DNA from: Candidatus Symbiobacter mobilis CR
Lineage (GTDB): Bacteria > Pseudomonadota > Gammaproteobacteria > Burkholderiales > Burkholderiaceae_C
Reading direction: 5' to 3'
DNA: 64,000 bases
Assembly (NCBI RefSeq): GCF_000477435.1
Contig: NC_022576.1
Span: 2,232,001 to 2,296,000 of the forward strand
Program-made: the position numbers and the translations under genes
Notes under the pieces: generated by a model
The model's input: only the letters and a program-made list of their open reading frames with translations
Database searches by the model: none
Told to the model about the DNA's origin: nothing
Shown here: positions 1-17,451 of the stretch, in pieces
Layout: each line of letters opens with the position of its first letter
How positions within the stretch are numbered: the first letter of the stretch is position 1

Positions 1-306
1 CAAAACAAGGCGCGGCGTCCCGCCGATACCGTGGCTCGTTATGGGGGAGAAGAGTTTGTGATCGTCGCAGCCAACCTGGACGGGCAGCAAGCGTATACGC
101 TGGGTGAGGAGCTGTGTCGCGCCGTTGCTGCGCTGGCGTTGCCCCACCCCGCTACCCCGTTCGGGGTGGTTACGGTCAGCGTGGGCGTGGCTTCTCTGGT
201 CCCCGTAGCGGCACTGTCTGCGGACGATTTGCTTCGCCATGCGGACGAAGCGCTGTATTGCGCCAAGTCGAACGGGCGTAACCGCGTGGAGACGGCACCG
301 GCCTGA
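1..306 (+). CDS. C-terminal part of a GGDEF-domain protein (probable diguanylate cyclase), cut by window start
   Basis: The reading frame is open from base 1 to the TGA at 304-306, so only the last 101 residues are present. They contain the signature GGEEF (after VARY), followed by the usual downstream core VTVSVGVAS and a final DEALYCAKSNGRNRV helix, which is the typical end of GGDEF domains. GGDEF enzymes condense two GTP into cyclic di-GMP. The active-site loop is intact, so catalysis is plausible. The sensory or membrane part lies outside the window. It ends 27 bp before uvrB on the same strand. Domain call is firm; signal and output are unknown. Confidence 0.9.
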   Translation, partial: QNKARRPADTVARYGGEEFVIVAANLDGQQAYTLGEELCRAVAALALPHPATPFGVVTVSVGVASLVPVAALSADDLLRHADEALYCAKSNGRNRVETAPA

Positions 307-333
307 GTACCGGTTTTCTCTCCTCTACCCACG

Positions 334-2421
334 ATGTCTGCTTCCCCACCGCTGCCTTCGGGCGGGGTTTTCGTGTCGTTTCCGGAATCCCCTTTCGCGC
401 TGTACCAGCCCTACCCGCCTGCTGGAGACCAGCCTGCGGCTATCGAGCAACTGGTCGCCGGGGTGCATCACGGGGAGGCATACCAGGTATTGCTGGGGGT
501 GACGGGGTCGGGCAAGACGTTCACCATGGCCAACGTCATCGCCAGGCTGGGGCGCCCGGCGATTGTGTTTGCGCCGAACAAAACGCTGGCGGCGCAGTTG
601 TATGCGGAGTTCCGCGAATTTTTTCCCCGCAATGCGGTCGAGTATTTCGTGAGCTACTACGACTACTACCAGCCGGAAGCCTATGTGCCCCAACGCGATC
701 TGTTCATCGAGAAAGACTCTGCCATCAATAGCCAGATCGAGCAGATGCGGTTGTCCTGCACCAAGAGCTTGCTGGAGCGGCGCGATGTCGTGATCGTGGC
801 CTCGGTGTCGGCAATCTATGGGATCGGCGCGCCGGAGTCGTACCACCAGATGATCATGACGCTGCGTTGCGGGGATCGCATGCCGCAGCGGGACATCCTC
901 GCGCAGCTCGTGCGGATGCAGTACACGCGCAACGATATGGATTTCGGGCGGGGAACGTTTCGCGTGCGTGGGGAGACGATCGACATCTTCCCTGCCGAGC
1001 ACAGCGAGCTGGCCATCCGGCTTGGGCTGTGGGACGATGAAATCGAGAGCTTGCAGTTCTTCGACCCCCTGACCGGTCATTTGCGGCAGAAGACTACGCG
1101 ATTCACCGTGTACCCCAGCAGCCACTACGTGACCCCGCGTGAGCAAGTGCTCGCTGCGGTCGAGACGATCAAGGTCGAGTTGGCGCAGCGCGCAAAGGAG
1201 TTCGTGGCGCTAGGCAAGCTGGTGGAGGCGCAACGCATTGAGCAACGCACGCGCTTCGACCTGGAAATGCTCGTCGAAGTCGGGCACTGCAAAGGCATCG
1301 AAAACTACAGCAGGCATTTGAGTGGCACTGCCCCCGGCGAACCGCCTGCCACGCTCATCGACTATTTGCCGAAGGATGCGCTGATGTTCCTCGACGAAAG
1401 CCACGTGCTCATCGGGCAGTTCGGCGGGATGTACAACGGCGATCGGGCACGCAAGGCAACGCTGGTCGAGTACGGATTCCGCCTCCCGAGCGCGATGGAC
1501 AACAGACCCTTGAAATTCGAGGAATTCCAGTCGCGGATGCGGCAGGCCATCCTCGTCTCCGCGACGCCGGCGCAGTGGGAGCGCGACCATGCCGGGCAGA
1601 TCGTCGAACAGGTTGTGCGGCCCACGGGGCTGGTCGATCCAGAGGTCGTGGTGCGGCCAGCTTCCTCGCAGGTGGACGATGTACTCGGGGAGATTCGCCG
1701 GTGCGTGGACTCTCAGGAGCGGGTGTTGATCACCACCCTGACCAAGCGTATGGCAGAGCAGCTCACCGATTACCTCACCGAAAACGGGGTGAAAGTGCGG
1801 TACCTCCATAGCGACATCGACACGGTCGAGCGCGTCGAAATCATCAGGGATTTGCGCCTGGGGGTGTTCGACGTGCTGGTGGGGATCAATCTGTTGCGCG
1901 AGGGACTGGACATTCCCGAGGTTTCCCTGGTGGCGATCTTCGATGCCGACAAGGAAGGCTTTTTGCGGTCAGAGCGTTCGCTGATCCAGACGATCGGGCG
2001 GGCGGCGCGCAATCGATCCGGGCGTGCGATCCTGTACGCAGACCGGGTGACCGATTCGATGCGGCGTGCGATGGACGAAACACAGCGCAGGCGCACCAAG
2101 CAGATGGCGTTCAACGCAGCGAACGGCATCACGCCGCGCTCCATCGTCAAGGAGGTGCGCGACCTCATCGATGGGGTGTATAGCGAAAAAGCCCAGCAGG
2201 CCGCGCAGCAGCGTGACCGTCAACAGGCGCAGCGCAAGCAGGCGAAGGAAATGAGCGCCAGCGACGTTGCACGGGAAATCAAACGGCTGGAAAAACAGAT
2301 GGTCGAGCACGCGCGGAACCTGGAGTTTGAAGAGGCTGCAGCCGTGCGGGATCGGCTGTTCATCTTGCGCGAACAGGTCTTCGGCGCTGCGGTGGTCGAT
2401 CGGCCGATGCAGGGGGCATGA
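334..2421 (+). CDS. uvrB: UvrABC excinuclease subunit B
   Basis: UvrB is the DNA-damage verification helicase-like subunit of nucleotide excision repair; it is loaded by UvrA and recruits UvrC. The 695-residue product has the Walker A motif GVTGSGKT at about residues 55-62, the aromatic beta-hairpin [13 protein letters not shown] at about 108-120, a DESH Walker B motif, the helicase motif QTIGRAARN and a C-terminal UVR coiled coil ([20 protein letters not shown]) that contacts UvrC. Length is normal for the family. I chose ATG 334; a GTG at 373 is a possible shorter start. uvrA lies in the same window at 20204 but is not linked in an operon. Confidence 0.97.
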   Translation: MSASPPLPSGGVFVSFPESPFALYQPYPPAGDQPAAIEQLVAGVHHGEAYQVLLGVTGSGKTFTMANVIARLGRPAIVFAPNKTLAAQLYAEFREFFPRNAVEYFVSYYDYYQPEAYVPQRDLFIEKDSAINSQIEQMRLSCTKSLLERRDVVIVASVSAIYGIGAPESYHQMIMTLRCGDRMPQRDILAQLVRMQYTRNDMDFGRGTFRVRGETIDIFPAEHSELAIRLGLWDDEIESLQFFDPLTGHLRQKTTRFTVYPSSHYVTPREQVLAAVETIKVELAQRAKEFVALGKLVEAQRIEQRTRFDLEMLVEVGHCKGIENYSRHLSGTAPGEPPATLIDYLPKDALMFLDESHVLIGQFGGMYNGDRARKATLVEYGFRLPSAMDNRPLKFEEFQSRMRQAILVSATPAQWERDHAGQIVEQVVRPTGLVDPEVVVRPASSQVDDVLGEIRRCVDSQERVLITTLTKRMAEQLTDYLTENGVKVRYLHSDIDTVERVEIIRDLRLGVFDVLVGINLLREGLDIPEVSLVAIFDADKEGFLRSERSLIQTIGRAARNRSGRAILYADRVTDSMRRAMDETQRRRTKQMAFNAANGITPRSIVKEVRDLIDGVYSEKAQQAAQQRDRQQAQRKQAKEMSASDVAREIKRLEKQMVEHARNLEFEEAAAVRDRLFILREQVFGAAVVDRPMQGA

Positions 2422-2460
2422 GGGAACGATGGTGCAGGGAACGGCGGTGCAGGGAGCGAT

Positions 2461-4395
2461 GTGGTTGCAGACGTAGGCCTGTTTTGCGTGGTGTTGGGTG
2501 CTGTCGGCGCGTTGGCGCTGGGATGTACTGCATCGTCGCGCCAAGGAGCTTTGCTGACTCTGCGCCAGTTGCGGTGGGCTGCGTGGGGGGTGTTGGCCAG
2601 CGTACTGGCGGCGTTCATCACGCTGGAGTTCGCGTTCTACACGAACGATTTTTCGATGGCGTACGTGGCGCAGCACGCGCATTCGCGGTTGCCCGTGGCG
2701 TATCGCCTGGCGGCAGCCTGGGGGGGGCATGAAGGCTCTCTGCTCCTGTGGGCGCTGCTGCTGGCGGGATGGATGGCGCTGGTTGCGTGGCGTGGCTGTG
2801 CTGGTTGCGTGGGTTCCGCTGGTTGTGATGGTGTAGACATGGCAGGCAAGGACGCTGCAATGCTGCTGGCGCGCACGGTGGGGGTGCTGGCTTGGCTGGT
2901 CTTTGCATTGGTGGCGCTGATCCTGTACGGATCGAACCCTTTCGTCCCCTTGCCAGCCCCGGTGTCGGAAGGGATGGATTTGCACCCGTTGCTGCAAGAC
3001 CCTCTGCTGGCTTGGCACCCCCCGCTGCTGTATCTGGGATATGCAGGGCTTGCGGTGCCTTTCGCCGTGGCCATCGCAGTACTGCGTTCCGCGCAGCCTG
3101 GTACAGCCTGGGCCGATGGGATGCGCCCATGGGTGCTGTGGGCCTGGGCTTGGTTGACGCTGGGGATTGCGACGGGGTCGCAGTGGGCGTATGCCGAATT
3201 GGGGTGGGGAGGATGGTGGTTTTGGGATCCGGTTGAAAACGCCTCGCTGGTGCCTTGGCTGCTGGGTACCGCGTTGCTGCATTCCCTGCTGGTGACACGA
3301 AGTGCAGGAAAGGGGGCACGGTGGACAGTGTTGCTTGCGATTGCGGCGTTTGCGACGACGTTGCTAGGCACTTTTCTGGTTCGATCCGGGGTGTTGATGT
3401 CCGTCCACGCTTTTGCGATGGATCCGGGGCGCGGCATGGCCTTGCTGGTGGTGTTGACGTTGGTCGTGGGGGGCGCTCTGGGCCTGTATGGCCTGGGTGC
3501 AGGCAGGCTACCGCCTGATGGCGTACTGCCGTGGCGAAGCAGAGAAGCCGTTTTGCTGGCTTTGGTGCTGCTGCTGTGCGTGGCTGCCGGAACGGTGCTG
3601 TTGGGAACGCTATACCCCATGGTGCTCGATGCGCTAGGGGTGGGCCGAATCTCCGTCGGCCCACCGTATTTCGAGCGGGTGATGGCGCCGTTGATGGCGC
3701 TCGTCGTCGTGCTGATGGTGCCTGGTGCCGTGATGCAGCCCGGTACGCAGACCCCCACCCCATGGAATTGGCGATGGCCGGCGTTGGGCGCTGCGCTCTC
3801 ATGGGGATGCTTGTGGGCGGGAGGTGCCACGCCCGTCGTGGCAGGCGTGATGACGCTGGCGGTGTGGGTCGTCGCCACGCCGATGGTCCATGCCTGGAAG
3901 TCGCGCAGGTGGACGCTGGGAACCGGCGCGCAGCTTGCCCATGCCGGGGTGGTGGTCAGCATGGTCGGCATGACGATGTCCGGGACGTATGGGGAGGAGC
4001 ACGATGTACGGATGCGGGCGGGAGACGCGCTGCCTATGGGTGGAGGGGTGTTGCGGTTCGTGCAATGGGAACGGCATAGCGGCCCCAATTACCGTGGGTA
4101 CGCGGCGGATTTCGTCTGGGAAGAGCCTGGCCGCGCACCGGTGGCATTGCGATCAGAACGCAGAGGGTACGGCTACGAAGGCGCTGCTTCGATCGTGACC
4201 GAAGCATCCATCGACCGGAATGGGATGCGGGATGTGGTGGTGGCGTTGCGGGAACAGGTCGATGCCGGGCAGGCGTGGGTCCTTCGCGTGGCGTATCAAC
4301 CTTTTGTGGCATGGATTTGGCTGGGCTGCTGGATGATGGCTGCGGGCAGCGTGTGGGGAACGTGGCGGACCGTTCATGCAGGAGACAAGCCGTGA
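2461..4395 (+). CDS. ccmF: Cytochrome c-type biogenesis protein CcmF (heme lyase subunit)
   Basis: CcmF is the polytopic inner-membrane component of the System I cytochrome c maturation machine that attaches heme to apocytochrome c with CcmH and CcmI. The 644-residue product is highly hydrophobic. It carries the WWD heme-handling signature WGGWWFWDPVENASLVPWLL at about residues 249-268 and conserved periplasmic histidines, for example in WGGHEGS and LAWHPPLLYLGY. Length matches the family. It starts with GTG at 2461; the ATG two bases earlier is out of frame and closes after five codons. Its stop overlaps the GTG start of the following ccmG, indicating translational coupling. ccmABCDE are not in this window. 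Confidence 0.95.
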   Translation: MVADVGLFCVVLGAVGALALGCTASSRQGALLTLRQLRWAAWGVLASVLAAFITLEFAFYTNDFSMAYVAQHAHSRLPVAYRLAAAWGGHEGSLLLWALLLAGWMALVAWRGCAGCVGSAGCDGVDMAGKDAAMLLARTVGVLAWLVFALVALILYGSNPFVPLPAPVSEGMDLHPLLQDPLLAWHPPLLYLGYAGLAVPFAVAIAVLRSAQPGTAWADGMRPWVLWAWAWLTLGIATGSQWAYAELGWGGWWFWDPVENASLVPWLLGTALLHSLLVTRSAGKGARWTVLLAIAAFATTLLGTFLVRSGVLMSVHAFAMDPGRGMALLVVLTLVVGGALGLYGLGAGRLPPDGVLPWRSREAVLLALVLLLCVAAGTVLLGTLYPMVLDALGVGRISVGPPYFERVMAPLMALVVVLMVPGAVMQPGTQTPTPWNWRWPALGAALSWGCLWAGGATPVVAGVMTLAVWVVATPMVHAWKSRRWTLGTGAQLAHAGVVVSMVGMTMSGTYGEEHDVRMRAGDALPMGGGVLRFVQWERHSGPNYRGYAADFVWEEPGRAPVALRSERRGYGYEGAASIVTEASIDRNGMRDVVVALREQVDAGQAWVLRVAYQPFVAWIWLGCWMMAAGSVWGTWRTVHAGDKP

Positions 4396-5012
4396 ATCAG
4401 CCACCCTGGAGCACTCGTGGGGTGGTCAGCAGGAAATGGGTGGGGATCGCATGGCGCTGGGCGCCCTTGCTGTTTTTCGTACTGCTTGTGGGGGTGGCGT
4501 GGATAGGGTGGCAGTGGGGTGGCAAACCGGCGCCATCGGTGTGGGTAGGCCGCCAAGCTCCGCCGATGACCGCGACGGCGTGGCAGTCTGCGGGCCAGTC
4601 TGCCGCCGTATGGCGGAGCGAAGACATGCTGGGCAAGGTGTGGGTCTTGCATGCATGGGCATCGTGGTGCGCTGCGTGCAGACAGGATCATGACTGGCTG
4701 ATGTGGACGTTGCACCGGGAGTCTGATCGGCCTACGGGGCTGTCGATCATCGGGCTTGATTACAAGGATCCGCAGGGAGCGCTGTGGCTCCAACGGGCGG
4801 GGAATCCCTATGACGTGGTGGTGACGGATCCGACGGGGGCGATGGGCCTGCAATGGGGGTTGACGGCTTTGCCAGAGACGTTCGTCATCGATGCATCGGG
4901 AACGATTCGTCACCACCAATCCGGGCCATTGACGCAGGAAATATGGCAGAACACCCTGCTGCCGCTCATTCATACCCTGATGCACTCCCGCACTGGGGCA
5001 TTTACGCAGTGA
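4392..5012 (+). CDS. ccmG: Thiol:disulfide interchange protein CcmG/DsbE
   Basis: CcmG keeps the CXXCH cysteines of apocytochromes c reduced in the periplasm. The 206-residue product has one N-terminal membrane anchor (about residues 23-40), then a thioredoxin fold with active site WCAAC at C93/C96, preceded by VWVLHAWAS, and the cis-proline segment ALPETFVID. The reading frame is open further upstream, but I prefer GTG 4392 because it overlaps the ccmF stop as GTGA and puts the anchor at the usual distance from the N-terminus. A 52-bp gap full of short gtgatg repeats separates it from ccmH. Confidence 0.92.
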   Translation: MNQPPWSTRGVVSRKWVGIAWRWAPLLFFVLLVGVAWIGWQWGGKPAPSVWVGRQAPPMTATAWQSAGQSAAVWRSEDMLGKVWVLHAWASWCAACRQDHDWLMWTLHRESDRPTGLSIIGLDYKDPQGALWLQRAGNPYDVVVTDPTGAMGLQWGLTALPETFVIDASGTIRHHQSGPLTQEIWQNTLLPLIHTLMHSRTGAFTQ

Positions 5013-5064
5013 TGCAGTGATGCATCGACGTGGTGATGTATGGAACCGGTGATGCACTGACACT

Positions 5065-6204
5065 ATGAAGCATTGGTTTTCTTGCTGCCTGTATGGTTGC
5101 GCTATGTGGTTTCTCTGCTGCGGTGGAGCGTGGGCCGCCATGGGCAGGGTGGATGAATCGGGGGGGGGACTGAATCCGGGTGCTACGAACATGAGTGCCA
5201 TGAATGCAGGTGCTATGAACGCGGCGAGTGCGGTCGCGATCGAACGACAAGTGCATGAGATAGCCAAAGAGCTACGCTGCCTGGTTTGCCAGAACGAGTC
5301 TGTGGCGGATTCGCAGGCCGACCTGGCTCGCGATTTGCGCAACGAAATACGGCGGTTGCTGCGAGCGTCGAAGACGGACGAACAGATTCGCGAATACCTT
5401 GTGGACCGGTACGGGGATCGGGTGTTGTACGCCCCCCCTTGGCGACCGGCGACATGGCTGCTGTGGCTAGGCCCGGGGTTGATGGTGGCGGGGGTGATGG
5501 TGTGGTTTTTCCGAACAGTGGGGTGTGCATCGCGTGGCGCCGTCGACGGCGATAGCGATGGCAAGTACGACCATGCCCACGAGCGAGAGCGGGATAGCAC
5601 TCCGCATGCTGTGCCAAAGCAGGCAACATCGGTGTCGACACGTTGGGTCGTTGTCGGCGTGTGTGCCGTGGTGGCCGGGGCACTGTGCGCCACAGCGTGG
5701 CTGCGATCGAGGTATGCAGTGGATACCCACGGTGGACCTCCGTCGACGTTGCCGAACGCATTGCCGGGAACGTCGAAGAACACCGATGCGCCACACACTA
5801 GGGAAGACGCCGCACAGTGGGCTGCCATCGCCAGGGCGCACAAGGCAGCAGGCAGATGGGCTGAAGCAAAGCACGCCTACGCGCACGCCGTCAATACGGC
5901 ATATCCCGAGGCAGACTGGTTGGTCGATTACGCGGATCTGCTCGTGGTGATGGAAGGCAATGCGGTGGGGGATCAGGCGCTGGCGTTGATCCATCAGGCG
6001 CTTCGGATAGACCCACAGCATCCGATTGCGCTGATGATCGCTGGCGTTGCTGCGTATCAGCGAGCACAGTACGCAATGGCGGTGGAAAAGTGGGAGAAAC
6101 TGTTACCTCGTCTTCCCAATGATTTGCCACAGAAAAAGGAGCTGCAAATCCTTATTCAGCAAGCAAGGAAAAAATCACCGATAGGAATCAAGGCCAAAAA
6201 TTAG
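5065..6204 (+). CDS. ccmH: CcmH-CcmI fusion, cytochrome c maturation thiol-oxidoreductase with TPR domain
   Basis: This 379-residue protein combines the two parts that are separate in many bacteria but fused in E. coli CcmH. An N-terminal signal peptide is followed by a CcmH domain with the redox motif LRCLVCQNES (C72, C75). A membrane helix lies near 126-149, a second near 192-213, and a C-terminal TPR region (from about 255) like CcmI/CycH binds the apocytochrome. Between the signal peptide and the CcmH domain is an unusual low-complexity stretch rich in Met, Asn and Ala (about residues 40-56). It is the last gene before the rRNA leader. Confidence 0.9.
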   Translation: MKHWFSCCLYGCAMWFLCCGGAWAAMGRVDESGGGLNPGATNMSAMNAGAMNAASAVAIERQVHEIAKELRCLVCQNESVADSQADLARDLRNEIRRLLRASKTDEQIREYLVDRYGDRVLYAPPWRPATWLLWLGPGLMVAGVMVWFFRTVGCASRGAVDGDSDGKYDHAHERERDSTPHAVPKQATSVSTRWVVVGVCAVVAGALCATAWLRSRYAVDTHGGPPSTLPNALPGTSKNTDAPHTREDAAQWAAIARAHKAAGRWAEAKHAYAHAVNTAYPEADWLVDYADLLVVMEGNAVGDQALALIHQALRIDPQHPIALMIAGVAAYQRAQYAMAVEKWEKLLPRLPNDLPQKKELQILIQQARKKSPIGIKAKN

Positions 6205-6286
6205 GTGCTGGATGGGACGGAAGCGATTCGCGCATGTAGTGGAGCTGCAACGGCATTGGCGAACTTCCGTGACGAAAACAGGCTGT

Positions 6287-6335
6287 TTGAAAAAGTGGCG
6301 CGCCGAACCATGCTACAGTGCGTAGCTCTGCTCAT
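6287..6335 (+). promoter_or_regulatory. Probable rrn promoter of the tandem rRNA operons
   Basis: A -10-like TACAGT within TGCTACAGTGCG (6311-6322) is followed by GTAGCTCTGCTCATCGC, which resembles the discriminator and start region of Comamonadaceae rRNA promoters as I recall them. An upstream TTGAAA (6287-6292) is the nearest -35-like hexamer, but its 21-bp spacing is longer than ideal. The region lies only in front of the first operon; the duplicated unit begins downstream of it at 6356. The remaining leader (6336-6487) holds boxA-like TCATTAACAAC and one arm of the pre-16S processing stalk. Positions are approximate. Confidence 0.5.
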
Positions 6336-6372
6336 CGCGGCGGAGGGAATAAAGGTCATTAACAACCAACAG

Positions 6373-6393
6373 CCGATAGGTGTGGGTGTTTAG
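6373..6393 (+). other. Upstream arm of the pre-16S RNase III processing stalk, copy 1
   Basis: The 21 bases at 6373-6393 (beginning CCGATAGG, ending GTTTAG) can pair along their whole length with 8037-8057 downstream of 16S (CTAGACACC... TTATCGG), with two G-U pairs. Helices of this kind enclose 16S in the primary transcript and are cut by RNase III. The same arms are present in copy 2 at 11829-11849 and 13493-13513. Confidence 0.8.
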
Positions 6394-6487
6394 TGGAAGG
6401 TTAGCTGAGAGGTTAACTAGAAGGTAGATGCTCACGGAAGAAGAAGCTTGTGAAGTCAAGAAAGGACTTTGAGTGAGCGAAGGAAAG

Positions 6488-8023
<1,536 letters not shown>

Positions 8024-8136
8024 TGGAAAGTTACCGCTAGACACCCACACTTATCGGTTGTAATCTGATCGGCAATGCTGATTGGGAGAAGAGCCGCGCT
8101 GGAGACATCGGTGCTGGATTGGTGAGAAAGCCAAGC

Positions 8137-8213
8137 GGGTCTGTAGCTCAGTTGGTTAGAGCACCGTCTTGATAAGGCGGGGGTCGTTGGTTCGAGACCA
8201 ACCAGACCCACCA
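8137..8213 (+). tRNA. ileT: tRNA-Ile (GAU), copy 1
   Basis: A 77-nt tRNA with acceptor stem GGGTCTG/CAGACCC, anticodon GAT at 8171-8173, T-loop TTCGAGA and encoded CCA end. It occupies the standard position in the 16S-23S spacer of betaproteobacteria. Confidence 0.97.
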
Positions 8214-8252
8214 GTGTTGAACGGGCGAACAAAGGAACTTGGCGGGACACGC

Positions 8253-8328
8253 GGGGGTGTAGCTCAACTGGGAGAGCGGCTGCTTTGCATGCAGTAGGTA
8301 GCGGGTTCGAGTCCTGTCACCTCCACCA
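8253..8328 (+). tRNA. alaT: tRNA-Ala (UGC), copy 1
   Basis: A 76-nt tRNA with acceptor stem GGGGGTG/CACCTCC (one G-U pair), anticodon TGC at 8286-8288, T-loop TTCGAGT and encoded CCA. The T-stem contains two G-U pairs, slightly weaker than usual. It follows tRNA-Ile as in most proteobacterial rrn operons. Confidence 0.95.
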
Positions 8329-8659
8329 AGTGCAAAGAGAAGGCGATGCCGAGGCGAACATTCCAAAGCTTTTGAAGAAGGTTTTGGAATGGTTTTGCTC
8401 ATGGTTATGAAGTGAAGCGGAAAGATTATGCTAGCCGAAGAGGCTAGTAGGCTGTTCATTAACAATTTATGGAGAATGAAATTGTTGCTAATTGCGGTTG
8501 TGTATGGCGCGAGCCAGGCATGACGGAGTTAGTGACGAGATCTTGATTGCGTCGAACAAACATGTTGAAGAGACATGCTCTGGTATGAAGAGTACCAGGG
8601 AGGCGAAGAAGAGTGATGTGACCTGACGGAGATGGTCGGAAAGATCGTCAAAGTTATAG
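8329..8659 (+). promoter_or_regulatory. 16S-23S spacer between tRNA-Ala and 23S, with boxA antitermination site, copy 1
   Basis: This 331-bp stretch has no gene. It holds TGTTCATTAACAATTT at 8453-8468, which matches the boxA antiterminator element (TGTTCTTTAACAA-like) that keeps RNA polymerase elongating through 23S. Its last bases, from 8649, form the upstream arm of the 23S processing stalk. The equivalent region of copy 2 is 13785-14115, with boxA at 13909-13924. Translations across the spacer and tRNAs are spurious. Confidence 0.75.
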
Positions 8660-11542
<2,883 letters not shown>

Positions 11543-11638
11543 ATAACTTTGATAGGTCTGCCATCACCCAATTTGACTAGACACAATCAAGATCATCATC
11601 TCCGTAAATTGGTTCCCCCATAAAGGGAGCAAAAGTTT

Positions 11639-11754
11639 TGCCTGACGACCATAGCTTGGTGGTACCACCCCTTCCCTTCCCGAACAGGACCGTGAAACAC
11701 CTTCGCGCCAATGATAGTGCGGATTCCCGCGTGAAAGTAGGTCATCGTCAGGCT
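11639..11754 (+). rRNA. rrf: 5S ribosomal RNA, copy 1
   Basis: About 116 nt starting TGCCTGACGACC and closing with GTCAGGCT, so the terminal helix TGCCTGACGA/TCGTCAGGC is complete. Internal features such as GGTGGTACCACC and CCGAAC are as expected for bacterial 5S. No terminator hairpin follows this copy. Confidence 0.95.
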
Positions 11755-11756
11755 AC

Positions 11757-11811
11757 ATTATTGTTTCGTAATCGCTAGTAGTCCATCGTGGCAATGCAGC
11801 GTGTTTATTGA
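11757..11811. other. 55-bp non-duplicated spacer between the two rRNA operon units
   Basis: This is the only unique sequence between the two 5.4-kb repeats. I see no good promoter and no hairpin-plus-T-run terminator in it. It contains TAATCGCTAGTA (11769-11780), followed a few bases later by ATCGTGG, which resembles a segment near the 3' end of 16S (GGAATCGCTAGTAATCGTGG). It may therefore be a decayed rRNA fragment left from the duplication. Confidence 0.6.
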
Positions 11812-11943
11812 TCATTAACAACCAACAGCCGATAGGTGTGGGTGTTTAGTGGAAGGTTAGCTGAGAGGTTAACTAGAAGGTAGATGCTCACGGAAGAAGA
11901 AGCTTGTGAAGTCAAGAAAGGACTTTGAGTGAGCGAAGGAAAG

Positions 11944-13479
<1,536 letters not shown>

Positions 13480-13592
13480 TGGAAAGTTACCGCTAGACAC
13501 CCACACTTATCGGTTGTAATCTGATCGGCAATGCTGATTGGGAGAAGAGCCGCGCTGGAGACATCGGTGCTGGATTGGTGAGAAAGCCAAGC

Positions 13593-13669
13593 GGGTCTGT
13601 AGCTCAGTTGGTTAGAGCACCGTCTTGATAAGGCGGGGGTCGTTGGTTCGAGACCAACCAGACCCACCA
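13593..13669 (+). tRNA. ileT: tRNA-Ile (GAU), copy 2
   Basis: Identical to the tRNA at 8137-8213, with the anticodon GAT at 13627-13629 and encoded CCA. Confidence 0.97.
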
Positions 13670-13708
13670 GTGTTGAACGGGCGAACAAAGGAACTTGGCG
13701 GGACACGC

Positions 13709-13784
13709 GGGGGTGTAGCTCAACTGGGAGAGCGGCTGCTTTGCATGCAGTAGGTAGCGGGTTCGAGTCCTGTCACCTCCACCA
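13709..13784 (+). tRNA. alaT: tRNA-Ala (UGC), copy 2
   Basis: Identical to the tRNA at 8253-8328, with the anticodon TGC at 13742-13744 and encoded CCA. Confidence 0.95.
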
Positions 13785-14115
13785 AGTGCAAAGAGAAGGC
13801 GATGCCGAGGCGAACATTCCAAAGCTTTTGAAGAAGGTTTTGGAATGGTTTTGCTCATGGTTATGAAGTGAAGCGGAAAGATTATGCTAGCCGAAGAGGC
13901 TAGTAGGCTGTTCATTAACAATTTATGGAGAATGAAATTGTTGCTAATTGCGGTTGTGTATGGCGCGAGCCAGGCATGACGGAGTTAGTGACGAGATCTT
14001 GATTGCGTCGAACAAACATGTTGAAGAGACATGCTCTGGTATGAAGAGTACCAGGGAGGCGAAGAAGAGTGATGTGACCTGACGGAGATGGTCGGAAAGA
14101 TCGTCAAAGTTATAG
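13785..14115 (+). promoter_or_regulatory. 16S-23S spacer with boxA, copy 2
   Basis: Same as 8329-8659. BoxA-like TGTTCATTAACAATTT is at 13909-13924. No gene is present. Confidence 0.75.
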
Positions 14116-16998
<2,883 letters not shown>

Positions 16999-17094
16999 AT
17001 AACTTTGATAGGTCTTCCATCACCCAATTCGACTAGACACAATCAAGATCATCATCTCCGTAAATTGGTTCCCCCATAAAGGGAGCAAAAGTTT

Positions 17095-17210
17095 TGCCTG
17101 ACGACCATAGCTTGGTGGTACCACCCCTTCCCTTCCCGAACAGGACCGTGAAACACCTTCGCGCCAATGATAGTGCGGATTCCCGCGTGAAAGTAGGTCA
17201 TCGTCAGGCT
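17095..17210 (+). rRNA. rrf: 5S ribosomal RNA, copy 2
   Basis: Same sequence as the first 5S gene. It is followed within about 12 bp by a strong rho-independent terminator that the first copy lacks. Confidence 0.95.
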
Positions 17211-17221
17211 ACTATTTCAAC

Positions 17222-17256
17222 AAAAAAGCCACGGGCATTTGCTCCGTGGCTTTTTT
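17222..17256 (+). terminator. Rho-independent terminator of the tandem rRNA operons
   Basis: The perfect stem GCCACGG (17228-17234) / CCGTGGC (17244-17250) is flanked by AAAAAA and TTTTTT, so the hairpin ends in a run of six T. The A-run on the other side would make it work in both directions, but the nearest minus-strand gene ends elsewhere. It is the only clear terminator in the tandem rrn region. Confidence 0.9.
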
Positions 17257-17269
17257 GTTTTGGGACTTA

Positions 17270-17330
17270 GAACCTATTGCAGTAGGCAGGCGAGCCGAAG
17301 CAGTGTGCGTGGCGCCGGAGGAATAGGTTC
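17270..17330. mobile_element. 61-bp MITE-like element with TTA target duplication
   Basis: Inverted ends GAACCTATT (17270-17278) and AATAGGTTC (17322-17330) are flanked on both sides by TTA (17267-17269 and 17331-17333). The left end continues GCAGTAGGC and closely resembles the ends of the IS5-family elements at 45396, 46309 and 52702 (GAGCCTATTTCAGTAGGC), which are flanked by TAA. A TNA duplication is typical of the IS1031 group. I infer a non-autonomous derivative mobilised by that transposase, or a REP-like hairpin of similar origin. Confidence 0.55.
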
Positions 17331-17451
17331 TTACGCACACGCACATTGTCCAGGCTTGGCGTACAAACAAAGACAGTACAAGACGGTACAGTGAGGCGGT
17401 ACAACAACGCCGTGACGATTTTGTGTAAATCTTATTTTGTGATTGATTTTG

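Noticed and set aside
2637..4088. 483-codon minus-strand frame opposite ccmF (and 1969-3282 opposite uvrB/ccmF)
   Set aside because: Proline/threonine/alanine-rich antisense shadow without domains; ccmF is unmistakable on the other strand.
6205..6393. 62-codon frame directly after ccmH
   Set aside because: It runs through the rRNA promoter and leader, starts with GTG without a ribosome site and has no homology.
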